Positions 15,256-22,146 of a stretch of DNA of 33,906 bases are shown in pieces. The position numbers were made by a program, and so were the translations under genes. The notes beneath the pieces are model-generated. The model made no database searches and was not told where the DNA came from. It saw nothing but the letters and a program-made list of their open reading frames with translations. How positions within the stretch are numbered: the first letter of the stretch is position 1; each line of letters begins with the position of its first letter. The stretch comes from Caldifarciminota bacterium (GTDB taxonomy: Bacteria > Hydrothermota > UBA3073), in the NCBI GenBank assembly GCA_030606335.1, contig JAUWGP010000030.1, positions 1-33,906 of the forward strand. Direction: 5' to 3'.

Positions 15256-16058
15256 ACGCCTTTAAACCCCCCAACTATTTTCTCTGGCTTTAATAACCTC
15301 TGGATAATGATAAGTACAATGAGTGATGGAATTAAAAGGATTGTCGAAATGGCACTGGCTACCTCCCAATATCCATCACCAATAGCTAAGTAGGTCTTTA
15401 CTGGAAGTGTAACTGTGTGCGGACCATAGGTCATAATTGTCAATGTAAATTCATTATAGGAAGTGGTAAATGTAAATATGATAGCAGCCAAAATACCTGG
15501 CATAACTAATGGTAATATGACATGGAAAAAGGTTCTCCATCTGCTTGCACCACACACCTGGGCTGCCTCTATAATTCTCTGGTCAAGACCCTCAAAAGTA
15601 CTGGCTAAAATTAGAATACCAAATGGCAAGCACAATGTAACATGTGCTAAACTCACCCCTAAATATGTATCTATTAAATTTAATTTGTAAAAAATATTCG
15701 ATATACCCAATGCATATGTAATAGGAGGTATCATTCTGGGTAACAGAATGATACTAAATAAAATTTCTTTTCCTGGTACTGGACGTCGTGCAATAGCCCA
15801 GGCTGTTGCCATACCTATAAATAAACTCATCGTAATGGCTAAGACTGCAATAATTATGCTGTTTTTCAAAATTACACCAATATTAGCAACCTGAAATGCC
15901 CATTTATACCAATCAAATGTCCATTCCTGAGGCATCCATTGTTTGCCAAACCAACCCCTGGCAAAGGAGGTCACGATTATCATTAAAAAAGGTGATATGA
16001 TGAATATTGTAATACAGAGTAAAAATGTTATGATTAAAACCTTTTTAGTGTAATGCAT
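15252..16058 (-). CDS. ABC importer permease, second subunit (PotC/FbpB-like)
   Basis: An inner-membrane permease of 268 residues with about six membrane helices, the first at about residues 7-30. The BPD-transport signature that docks with the ATPase is the 'EAAQVCGASRWRTFFHVILPLVMPGILAAII' stretch (EAA loop). The family is that of spermidine/putrescine, iron and thiamine permeases. It starts directly after the stop of the first permease and ends in a four-base overlap with the ATPase gene, so the three proteins are translated together. Confidence 0.92.
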   Translation of the reverse strand: MHYTKKVLIITFLLCITIFIISPFLMIIVTSFARGWFGKQWMPQEWTFDWYKWAFQVANIGVILKNSIIIAVLAITMSLFIGMATAWAIARRPVPGKEILFSIILLPRMIPPITYALGISNIFYKLNLIDTYLGVSLAHVTLCLPFGILILASTFEGLDQRIIEAAQVCGASRWRTFFHVILPLVMPGILAAIIFTFTTSYNEFTLTIMTYGPHTVTLPVKTYLAIGDGYWEVASAISTILLIPSLIVLIIIQRLLKPEKIVGGFKGV

Positions 16059-16877
16059 CTATCTTGTCCTCTTCATTATCCTGATATAGGAAATTAAAAA
16101 AAAGATTTGTATTAGTGCCATAATCACAGCCATAGCACTTCCCTCATCCCAGCGGTTGTAAATAGCAGAAGTCGTATAAATACTAACTGAAAGTGGTCTG
16201 TAATCTCCACCACAGATTAATGGAACACTAAAAGCGCCAAAACAGAGCATAAAGGTTATTATGGACCCGGCGAGTAAGCCTGGCTTTGCAAGTGGGAGGA
16301 GAATATATCTTAATACCTGCATTCTATTGGCACCTACTACCTCAGCAGCCTCTTCAATACTCTTATCAAGTGATTCAACTTGAGAAAAGGTAATAAGAAA
16401 GGTATAGGGGAAAAACAGCCAGGTATAGAATATTAGAAGTCCCGGAATCGTATAATTAACCTGAATTGGACGATTTATTATTCCCTGGATAACGAGATTC
16501 ATCCAACCATTTTTATCCCAGAATAGAAGTAATCCCAGGGCACAAATAAGACCCGGAATGGTGATGGGAGCAAGAATGAGTGTCTTGAAGAAACTATGTC
16601 CAATGGGTTTCCTGCGCAGGATTAAAATTAATAAAATACTTAAGCAGATAGAAAGAAGTGTTGCTCCAAACGCCAATAAACAGGTAAGTCCAATAACATA
16701 TAGTCCGTTAGAGCTCGATAAAAATTTAATATAATGATAGAATATATGTTCTTCCTCAAAGGCGAGACTATTTTTTATAATTATAAAAAGGGGATAGAAA
16801 AAGAGACAGCCAATGGCAAGCAATCCAGGGGACAGTAAGAAAAATGTAACCAAACTTTGTTTGGTAATTTTCTTCAT
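16059..16877 (-). CDS. ABC importer permease, first subunit (PotB-like)
   Basis: The 272-residue inner-membrane partner of the permease encoded just downstream. It has about six helices (first at about 10-33) and the EAA docking loop 'EEAAEVVGANRMQVLRYILLPLAKPGLLAGSII'. 'ILAPITIPGLICALGLLLFW' matches the gate region of type-I importers for iron, polyamine or thiamine. It lies 52 bp after the binding-protein gene and abuts the second permease (its TAG is followed directly by that ATG), so the genes form one operon: binding protein, two permeases, ATPase. Confidence 0.92.
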   Translation of the reverse strand: MKKITKQSLVTFFLLSPGLLAIGCLFFYPLFIIIKNSLAFEEEHIFYHYIKFLSSSNGLYVIGLTCLLAFGATLLSICLSILLILILRRKPIGHSFFKTLILAPITIPGLICALGLLLFWDKNGWMNLVIQGIINRPIQVNYTIPGLLIFYTWLFFPYTFLITFSQVESLDKSIEEAAEVVGANRMQVLRYILLPLAKPGLLAGSIITFMLCFGAFSVPLICGGDYRPLSVSIYTTSAIYNRWDEGSAMAVIMALIQIFFLISYIRIMKRTR

Positions 16878-16929
16878 ATTTAGGTTTGTTTATTAAATCA
16901 TATCCATCTCTTTAGATTTTAAAGCAGAC

Positions 16930-18075
16930 TTATTTAATTACCTCCATAGTATGTTCCCTAATAAAGTTGAATGCCTCATTATTTGTAATTCTAATTCGTG
17001 TGTTTTTAATATCTTCCCATCTTGGTATATTTTCCCAGACATGTTCTGGTACTTTATCCCAGATCTCAGTTCCAGGATATTGCCACATAGTACTTATTAA
17101 CTGAAGTTGAATCTCATCGGAAAGGAGAAAATTTACAAAATCATAGGCTGCTTGCCTCTTTTTTTCTAAAATGAAAGATGGAATTACCAGGTAGGCATCA
17201 GCACCAGCAGTAACACCATCATTTAGAGTAAACGCTTTTGTTGTCTCAGGGAGCATACCCTTGTCTCTTGACCATAGAGTATAATCAGTAGCATATACAC
17301 TTATCCAGACATCCTCTTTTTTAAATTGATTGAATAGAATTGGTGGTTCTGATGCAAGAGGTTTGTGCATTGTCTCATAAAGTTCCTTGAATTTATCCCA
17401 TACATCATCCCATTCAGGTGTGTTTTTTAATTCTTCAAATGGTATAGAAAAATCAATACCAAATGCGTGCAAAAAACAATAGACAAACCTTCTACCTCCA
17501 CTTGATTTTGCATCAGGACGGACCATACCAATATGCCCGGTCCACTCACCTCTTCTCTCATATAGTTCCTTCCACGATGAAGGAGGGTTTGGAATGAGAG
17601 AACCATTACAAATACCATTCATCTGACTTCGCCAGAACAGCGCTGCTCTTCCATTAAGGTTGTTACCCAATACACTTGTTAAATAATCCTCTAAGCATTT
17701 TGTGATATTTGGGATTCTATCCACTTTATCTGGATAAAGAGTTTCTAAGGGAATATCAGAACTGAGCATGTCAACGAGGTCCTTCGGTTTTATTAGTAGA
17801 ATATGAATATCTCCTTTCCCCTTCTTCCATGTTTTAATCCGCTGAATAATTTCAGGTCCAGAAGAGACTACATAATGTATTTTAATGTTTAGTGTCTTTT
17901 CTGCTTCAGGAATTACTTTGGTCTTTATAAACCATTGAAAATTTGCACCAGAATTGGTATCTATAAAGGTGAGTTCCAACTCTTTTTCTTTTGAACCACA
18001 TCCATTAAATGTTGTAAATATTACGAACGTTATAATATATAATAGCAATGTATAAAGTATTTTACCTAACTTCAT
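16930..18075 (-). CDS. ABC importer substrate-binding lipoprotein
   Basis: An extracellular solute-binding protein (family 1/thiamine-iron-polyamine type) that delivers ligand to the permeases. From ATG 18075 it has 381 residues: a lipoprotein signal with lipobox FNGC (Cys26), then two-lobed binding-protein sequence with 'ELELTFIDTNSGANFQW', 'GDIHILLIKPKDLVDM', 'PSSWKELYERRGEWTGHIGM' and 'GADAYLVIPSFILEKKRQAAYDFVNFLLSDEIQ'. The last is the usual C-lobe hinge helix region. I prefer 18075 over an in-frame ATG at 18096 because AAGGAGA lies six bases upstream. It is the first gene of the importer operon, with a promoter at 18542-18570 and a long repeat-bearing leader. The ligand is not identifiable by eye. 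Confidence 0.88.
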   Translation of the reverse strand: MKLGKILYTLLLYIITFVIFTTFNGCGSKEKELELTFIDTNSGANFQWFIKTKVIPEAEKTLNIKIHYVVSSGPEIIQRIKTWKKGKGDIHILLIKPKDLVDMLSSDIPLETLYPDKVDRIPNITKCLEDYLTSVLGNNLNGRAALFWRSQMNGICNGSLIPNPPSSWKELYERRGEWTGHIGMVRPDAKSSGGRRFVYCFLHAFGIDFSIPFEELKNTPEWDDVWDKFKELYETMHKPLASEPPILFNQFKKEDVWISVYATDYTLWSRDKGMLPETTKAFTLNDGVTAGADAYLVIPSFILEKKRQAAYDFVNFLLSDEIQLQLISTMWQYPGTEIWDKVPEHVWENIPRWEDIKNTRIRITNNEAFNFIREHTMEVIK

Positions 18076-18321
18076 ATCTTTCTCCTTAGCATGCAACTAG
18101 TAGTGTGCAAAATCTAACCACAGATAGCACAGAGAATCTTTAGTATTAAGGGATTATAAAAGATTTTTATTCCTCCCCTCTGTGACCTCTTATAAGACTC
18201 ATCCCTTCACAATGAGATTTATCAATTAAAAACAGTGATCGAAAAAAATCATTTCCCTTTTTCAACAGTGATCTTAAGAGATTAAAAAAGAATTTTTTAT
18301 CTTTGTTTATTTATCTCTTAA

Positions 18322-18337
18322 TCCGTCAGCTGACGGA
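18322..18337. repeat. Palindrome A3 (TCCGT-CAGCTG-ACGGA)
   Basis: Perfect 16-bp palindrome. It differs from A1 by a matched pair of changes (TAGCTA to CAGCTG), so the symmetry is kept. Confidence 0.7.
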
Positions 18338-18410
18338 CTCTTGCAATCCCTGTTAATTGATTTTTTTATTTTTATTTCTTAATTTCTCCCTCAATTCCTG
18401 TGAAATTACA

Positions 18411-18426
18411 TCCGTTAGCTAATGGA
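18411..18426. repeat. Palindrome A4 (TCCGT-TAGCTA-ATGGA)
   Basis: 16-bp palindrome with one mismatched pair, lying in 'aattaca...cattcttcag' text. Confidence 0.6.
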
Positions 18427-18466
18427 CATTCTTCAGAGGACACAGAGAATTAAATTTACTCTGTGA

Positions 18467-18481
18467 TCCGTCTGAGACGGA
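18467..18481. repeat. Palindrome A5 (TCCGTCT-G-AGACGGA)
   Basis: Perfect 7-bp arms around one base. It splits the phrase 'actctgtga...ctgtggttt', which reads naturally without it. Confidence 0.7.
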
Positions 18482-18541
18482 CTGTGGTTTGTCATATTCT
18501 TTCATATTATTTTTCACAGTATCGTTCGACTCTCCTTTGTT

Positions 18542-18570
18542 ATTATAACACGTCCAGCCCTAAATGTCAA
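18542..18570 (-). promoter_or_regulatory. Sigma-70 promoter of the ABC importer operon
   Basis: TTGACA, 17-bp spacer, TATAAT on the minus strand. The predicted transcript has a leader of about 460 nt containing three palindromes before the ATG at 18075. Confidence 0.82.
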
Positions 18571-18587
18571 GAATAAATTTAAGATTG

Positions 18588-18626
18588 AAAAAAGGGACGG
18601 GCTACTTTTTAAGTAACATGTCCCCT
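18588..18626 (-). terminator. Terminator after the glycosyltransferase gene
   Basis: Outer stem GGGAC (18594-18598)/GTCCC (18620-18624) with an imperfect inner stem; on the minus strand it is followed by a six-T run. Confidence 0.7.
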
Positions 18627-18642
18627 TTCCTGTTTAACGAAC

Positions 18643-20421
18643 CTATAAAGGTTCCCGTATCCATTCGACAAGAAATAGGGGTTCTCCAATCAAATGAAGG
18701 TCAAATATTTGATTGGGTCCCATTGGGTCTTGTGGAGCTATTAATCCTTTCATTTGCCTCTTAGGTGGTCTAAAACCATGTGGCGTATTTACGTTTGTAG
18801 GTCTTAATTCAGGAAGTTTAATTTCTTCAATCGTTACCAGCTTATCATATTCTGATAATTGCGGTTTATACATGGAGATTTGTTCTTCGCTGGCAATTAT
18901 ATATACCTTATATTTCTCCCCTGCCCATAACCAAACATCAAAAGAAAAGGTTTCAAAACGTTCCTTACCCATAAGCTCTGCGTATTTAATGCGTGCTTCA
19001 ATGTTTCTTAACTCCCTCTTTTTAGGAATACTATGGTCTTGTATAAACCACTTTCGAGGTTTAGGTTCTGGAGACTCCAAGATTGATGCATCAATAAGTC
19101 GCCAACTACCAATGAAGTCGAGATGTTGATTGATTCCTTCGTTTGCTATCAAGATGCTGCCTGGATTAATATTTTCTTCAATTATACCTGTTACATTTGT
19201 AAGAACAGCGTTCCGTTCTTTTAGATGCTGCAAAGAGCGAATAGAGGGCAGAAGTCCCCACAAAATAGTAATCAACAAAAGTACAATAGAAAAAGACCAG
19301 GATAGATGATAACGATTATTGGTAACCATCTTTAAGAACCAGACTCCGGCAATTGCGTAAATATAAAAGGTCGGTAATAAAAACCTCATTGATTGAGGAT
19401 CGGGTTTCCAGAAATACGACATGTAAAGTAATGTTACTGGTAGAACAAGCAAAAAAAACAATAAACCCTGTTTCCATGTCTTTCTACGAGTGCATAAAAC
19501 AATAATACCGATAATTCCAAGAACGAATACTAAGCCACATCCTTCAAGCAAAAGCTTTTGTATGTATATGAGATAGTAACTTATTATATAGTTTAAACCA
19601 AATTGTGACGGCTCATTTGATAGAGCATAACCTGTTTTCCAGAAAACACCAAAAGCCATCTGATTTCGAATACACAACGCACCAATGGGAATTGCAGCTC
19701 CAACGACAAAAGTTATAAGGGAAGACCAAAACATCCTATTTCTTTTTATATACAATAAAACGAAAATTCCAAATCCTATACAAAACAATATTTCAGGATA
19801 TCGAATGGTTGGAATGATGCCCATAAAAAGACCTGTAGCAAAAGCCCACCAGGATGAACGGGTTTTTGCCCATAAAGCAAGGAAAAACATCGCCCATATT
19901 AGAAAAAAGATTATAGCTGTATGAGAATCACCGAAAAGGGCATGCTCGTTTGCAAAGTGATTAACAGCCATCAGTGCTACAGCCAGTAATGCCCAGCCTT
20001 TTCCAACCCACAATCGGCACAGAAGAAATAATCCGAGTAAAGATAACGAAAACATCAGAGGATTAACAAGTAATGCTGCTTTTGGTCCAAAAATTTTATA
20101 TACAACTGCAAGTATTGCAGGAAAGCCAGGTGGAAAGGTAGTAAAATAATGGTTATCACCTTTATAAAGCCAGTGGGGTCCGATATACTGTAATATAGAT
20201 TCAGGTTCAAGATATGTTTTACCCTGTCTGGCAATCAACCTTGCCTGGGTAAAATAGCCCTGTGCATCGGGCGTAGAAATAGCCGGTTCAAAAAAAATCA
20301 GGAGGAAGACAAAGTGGACTAAAATAAGCAAAAGAGCAAGTAGTGTGAAAGGAATCTTCCGTCTGTATTGAGTTCCACTTTCTATAGTTATTTCAACATT
20401 TGAAATATTTAAAGTACTCAT
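18643..20421 (-). CDS. GT39-like membrane glycosyltransferase (ArnT/PMT superfamily)
   Basis: A polytopic inner-membrane protein of 592 residues predicted to transfer a sugar from a lipid-linked donor on the periplasmic side. It has about 11-12 membrane helices in residues 22-400 and a soluble C-terminal part. Acidic residues sit where the family puts its catalytic and metal-binding pair: Asp52 in the first loop (ISTPDAQGYFTQARLIAR) and Asp165 in a later loop (HALFGDSHTAI). 'FTTFPPGFPAILAVVYKIFG' is the typical family segment between them. The ATG at 20421 follows a promoter-bearing repeat (R1 copy a). It is a single-gene transcript with its own terminator. The acceptor is unknown. Confidence 0.85.
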   Translation of the reverse strand: MSTLNISNVEITIESGTQYRRKIPFTLLALLLILVHFVFLLIFFEPAISTPDAQGYFTQARLIARQGKTYLEPESILQYIGPHWLYKGDNHYFTTFPPGFPAILAVVYKIFGPKAALLVNPLMFSLSLLGLFLLCRLWVGKGWALLAVALMAVNHFANEHALFGDSHTAIIFFLIWAMFFLALWAKTRSSWWAFATGLFMGIIPTIRYPEILFCIGFGIFVLLYIKRNRMFWSSLITFVVGAAIPIGALCIRNQMAFGVFWKTGYALSNEPSQFGLNYIISYYLIYIQKLLLEGCGLVFVLGIIGIIVLCTRRKTWKQGLLFFLLVLPVTLLYMSYFWKPDPQSMRFLLPTFYIYAIAGVWFLKMVTNNRYHLSWSFSIVLLLITILWGLLPSIRSLQHLKERNAVLTNVTGIIEENINPGSILIANEGINQHLDFIGSWRLIDASILESPEPKPRKWFIQDHSIPKKRELRNIEARIKYAELMGKERFETFSFDVWLWAGEKYKVYIIASEEQISMYKPQLSEYDKLVTIEEIKLPELRPTNVNTPHGFRPPKRQMKGLIAPQDPMGPNQIFDLHLIGEPLFLVEWIREPL

Positions 20422-20582
20422 GCTATATTATAAGATAATATCATAAGAACAGAATTGGGGGTCAGGCTAAGATTTAAGAGATAATTCAAAAGATAAATTG
20501 GGAATGGCTTAAACTATTTACCCAGGTGATTTTATTTTCTTTAGCACTCTCCCCCATTTTCCCAATCATCCCTTTTGTAATT

Positions 20583-20611
20583 ATTATAGCATTAAATACA
20601 AGAAAAGTCAA
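20583..20611 (-). promoter_or_regulatory. Sigma-70 promoter within R1a, for the glycosyltransferase
   Basis: TTGACT, 17-bp spacer, TATAAT on the minus strand, about 160 bp before the ATG at 20421. Confidence 0.82.
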
Positions 20612-20627
20612 GAGAAAAATATCAGCG

Positions 20628-20667
20628 CCTGCCTACCCTGCCTGACTGTAAGCAGGCGGTAGGCAGG
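20628..20667. repeat. Palindrome B3 (CCTGCCTACC...GGTAGGCAGG)
   Basis: Perfect 10-bp outer arms with a 20-nt interior that can form a second short stem. It sits inside R1a at 'cagcg|...|gattaatca', where copy b reads 'cagcg gattgaagg gattaatca'. Confidence 0.8.
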
Positions 20668-20706
20668 GATTAATCATATGTTTTCAACGGATTAAGCGGA
20701 TTATAT

Positions 20707-20740
20707 AAAAAGGGACAGGTTAATTTTCCTGTCCCTTTTT
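20707..20740 (-). terminator. Terminator after the ArfB-like gene
   Basis: GGGACAGG (20712-20719)/CCTGTCCC (20728-20735), 8-nt loop, A- and T-runs on both sides; can work in both directions. Confidence 0.8.
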
Positions 20741-20770
20741 TCTTGTTTTTTTATACTGACACCAAATTCT

Positions 20771-21121
20771 TCAATCTACTATATCAAATTCATCTACATC
20801 TATCTTCTTTCTAAATTTCTTTTTATCAGCTAACTCTTTTTTTTCTTTTAGCTCTTTCTCTCTTACCCCTCTTGATTTCTTTGTCGGTATTCTTGGCTTT
20901 TTTGGTCTATTTAGCTCTTCAAGTTTCTCTTGTAATCTCTCAAAAGCCAGCTCTCTATTCTTCGCCTGAGACCTGTGCTCTGTGGCTATAACAGTAATAC
21001 CAGAGGAAGGATGATAAATTCTTACAGCAGTTTCCCGTTTATTCTTCCGTTGACCACCTGGTCCACTACTTTTAAAGAAGGTAACTTCAATTTCCTTTTC
21101 CAATTTACCTTTTTCACACAT
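20771..21121 (-). CDS. Peptide chain release factor-like protein (ArfB/RF-1 domain)
   Basis: Predicted to hydrolyse peptidyl-tRNA on the ribosome, most likely in rescue of stalled ribosomes. The 116-residue product is only the RF-1 catalytic domain plus a basic tail, with no codon-recognition domain. The GGQ motif lies in 'FFKSSGPGGQRKNKRETAVR', followed by 'YHPSSGITVIATEHRSQAKNRELAFERLQEKL', the standard RF-1 core. The Lys/Arg-rich tail (about 75-105) resembles the ArfB/YaeJ tail that enters the mRNA channel. I prefer the ATG at 21121 over an in-frame TTG at 21139; no ribosome binding site is visible for either. A short inverted-repeat element occupies its leader (21150-21323). Confidence 0.88.
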   Translation of the reverse strand: MCEKGKLEKEIEVTFFKSSGPGGQRKNKRETAVRIYHPSSGITVIATEHRSQAKNRELAFERLQEKLEELNRPKKPRIPTKKSRGVREKELKEKKELADKKKFRKKIDVDEFDIVD

Positions 21122-21149
21122 ATTGTTTTTAGAATTCAAAAACTAAAGT

Positions 21150-21323
21150 GGGGTCAGGCTAAGAGATAAGAGATAACTGCTTGGCATAAAGGGAAAGTTA
21201 TAGTAGTTTTGTAATATGCTTAGAAAACCGAGGATAGAATATGAATAAGCTTTTTTGTTATGTGATATCTCGTGGTAAAAGGAGTGAGTTTATATTCTAT
21301 ATCTTATCTCTTAGCCTGACCCC
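21150..21323. mobile_element. 174-bp MITE-like element with 22-bp terminal inverted repeats
   Basis: The left end GGGGTCAGGCTAAGAGATAA(GA) is the exact reverse complement of the right end at 21302-21323. The interior has no ORF. The end sequence is shared with repeat R1 ('ggggtcaggctaag'). No transposase is in the window. Target-site duplication is not obvious. Confidence 0.65.
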
Positions 21324-21368
21324 CGTTTCCCTTAAATAGTGCCTGTCCCCTTTTTCTCGCATGTCACT

Positions 21369-21974
21369 TTAGTTCCTCAACTTAAATCTTACAGGATAAA
21401 CAAGCCAAACTCTCACAGGTTTATCTCTCTGCTTTGCAGGGGTAAACCTCCAGGTGCGGGCAGCCTTTACCGCTGCCTCATCAAATACAAAGTTTAAGGA
21501 TTTAATCACCTTGATATCTATCACATAACCGGTGGTATCAAGGTGAAGCTTAAGAAGGACAACTCCCTCTATTCCCGCCTGTATCCCCATTTTGGGATAT
21601 TCGGGTTTGGTCATATACACTAATTCTGGTTCTGTATCATAGGGTACAAAATCGGGTGTCACTGTGGATGGTGTTGTTGGAACCTTCTTAAATCCAGTGA
21701 TGTCTGTGGGATCTATGGTCGCCTGTTCCACTTCCTCCGGTGTCTCTGCCTCAACAGGCATCCTGGGTTTGGGAGGTGGAGGTAACTCTTCGAGCTGCTT
21801 TATCTCTGATGGTAGTTCTGTAACGATAATCCCTTTCTCCACTCTCTGCCTATAAGGATTGGGTGCGCTCTCCGGGATGAAGAGTACAGCAACCATCACA
21901 ATTACTAACCCGCACACCCATCCAATCTTTAGATACTCTCCTCCCCTTTCCTCTATGTCAAAATTTCTCTTCAT
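21369..21974 (-). CDS. TonB family energy-transducing protein
   Basis: TonB spans the periplasm and passes proton-motive force from ExbB/ExbD to outer-membrane transporters. The 201-residue protein has one N-terminal membrane helix (about 15-33), a Pro/Glu-rich linker ('ELPPPPKPRMPVEAETPEEVEQ') and a C-terminal TonB domain ('PEYPKMGIQAGIEGVVLLKLHLDTTGYVIDIKV', 'FDEAAVKAARTWRFTPAKQRDKPVRVWLVYPVRFKL'). The YP and WRF(x)PA landmarks are clear. No exbB, exbD or receptor gene is adjacent. A TTGACA box lies at 22068-22073 but the -10 box is poor. Confidence 0.93.
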   Translation of the reverse strand: MKRNFDIEERGGEYLKIGWVCGLVIVMVAVLFIPESAPNPYRQRVEKGIIVTELPSEIKQLEELPPPPKPRMPVEAETPEEVEQATIDPTDITGFKKVPTTPSTVTPDFVPYDTEPELVYMTKPEYPKMGIQAGIEGVVLLKLHLDTTGYVIDIKVIKSLNFVFDEAAVKAARTWRFTPAKQRDKPVRVWLVYPVRFKLRN

Positions 21975-22146
21975 TTTTATCCTCTAAATTATAATTGTAA
22001 GCAACTAAATTACAAGGCACTATTGATAACTGATACCGATATCTTACTACAATTTATAATTTTATATTGTCAATTTTCGATTGCCTTTTCCCTTTTTCCT
22101 TGTCTCTCTTCCCCAATTCTCCTAACTCCCCTTTTCTCCTCCAAAA

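Larger units (their letters stand above)
18076..18642. other. Long leader of the importer operon with palindromes and terminator
   Basis: 567 bp without a gene. It holds 'cacagagaa' text, palindromes A3 (18322-18337), A4 (18411-18426) and A5 (18467-18481), the promoter at 18542-18570, and the terminator of the glycosyltransferase gene at 18588-18626. I see no riboswitch that I can name. Confidence 0.6.
20449..20705. repeat. Repeat R1, copy a (carries a promoter)
   Basis: Begins 'acagaattgggggtcaggct' and runs through 'aagagataattcaaaag', 'ctatttaccc' and the promoter to 'cagcg...gcggattatat'. Copies at 30914-31143 and 32974-33198 match over most of their length. This copy alone contains palindrome B3. 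Confidence 0.8.
20422..20770. other. Intergenic region holding repeat R1a, palindrome B3 and a terminator
   Basis: 349 bp without a gene: R1 copy a from 20449, promoter at 20583-20611, palindrome at 20628-20667, 'cagcggattaagcgg' text, and the hairpin at 20707-20740 that ends the release-factor gene. Confidence 0.65.

Noticed and set aside
18076-18541. Riboswitch in the long leader of the ABC importer operon
   Set aside because: The hairpins there are the short family-A palindromes; no known aptamer (TPP, for example) could be recognised.
22040-22073. Promoter before tonB (TTGACA at 22068-22073)
   Set aside because: The -35 box is perfect but no acceptable -10 box lies 16-18 bp away, unlike the ten clear promoters.
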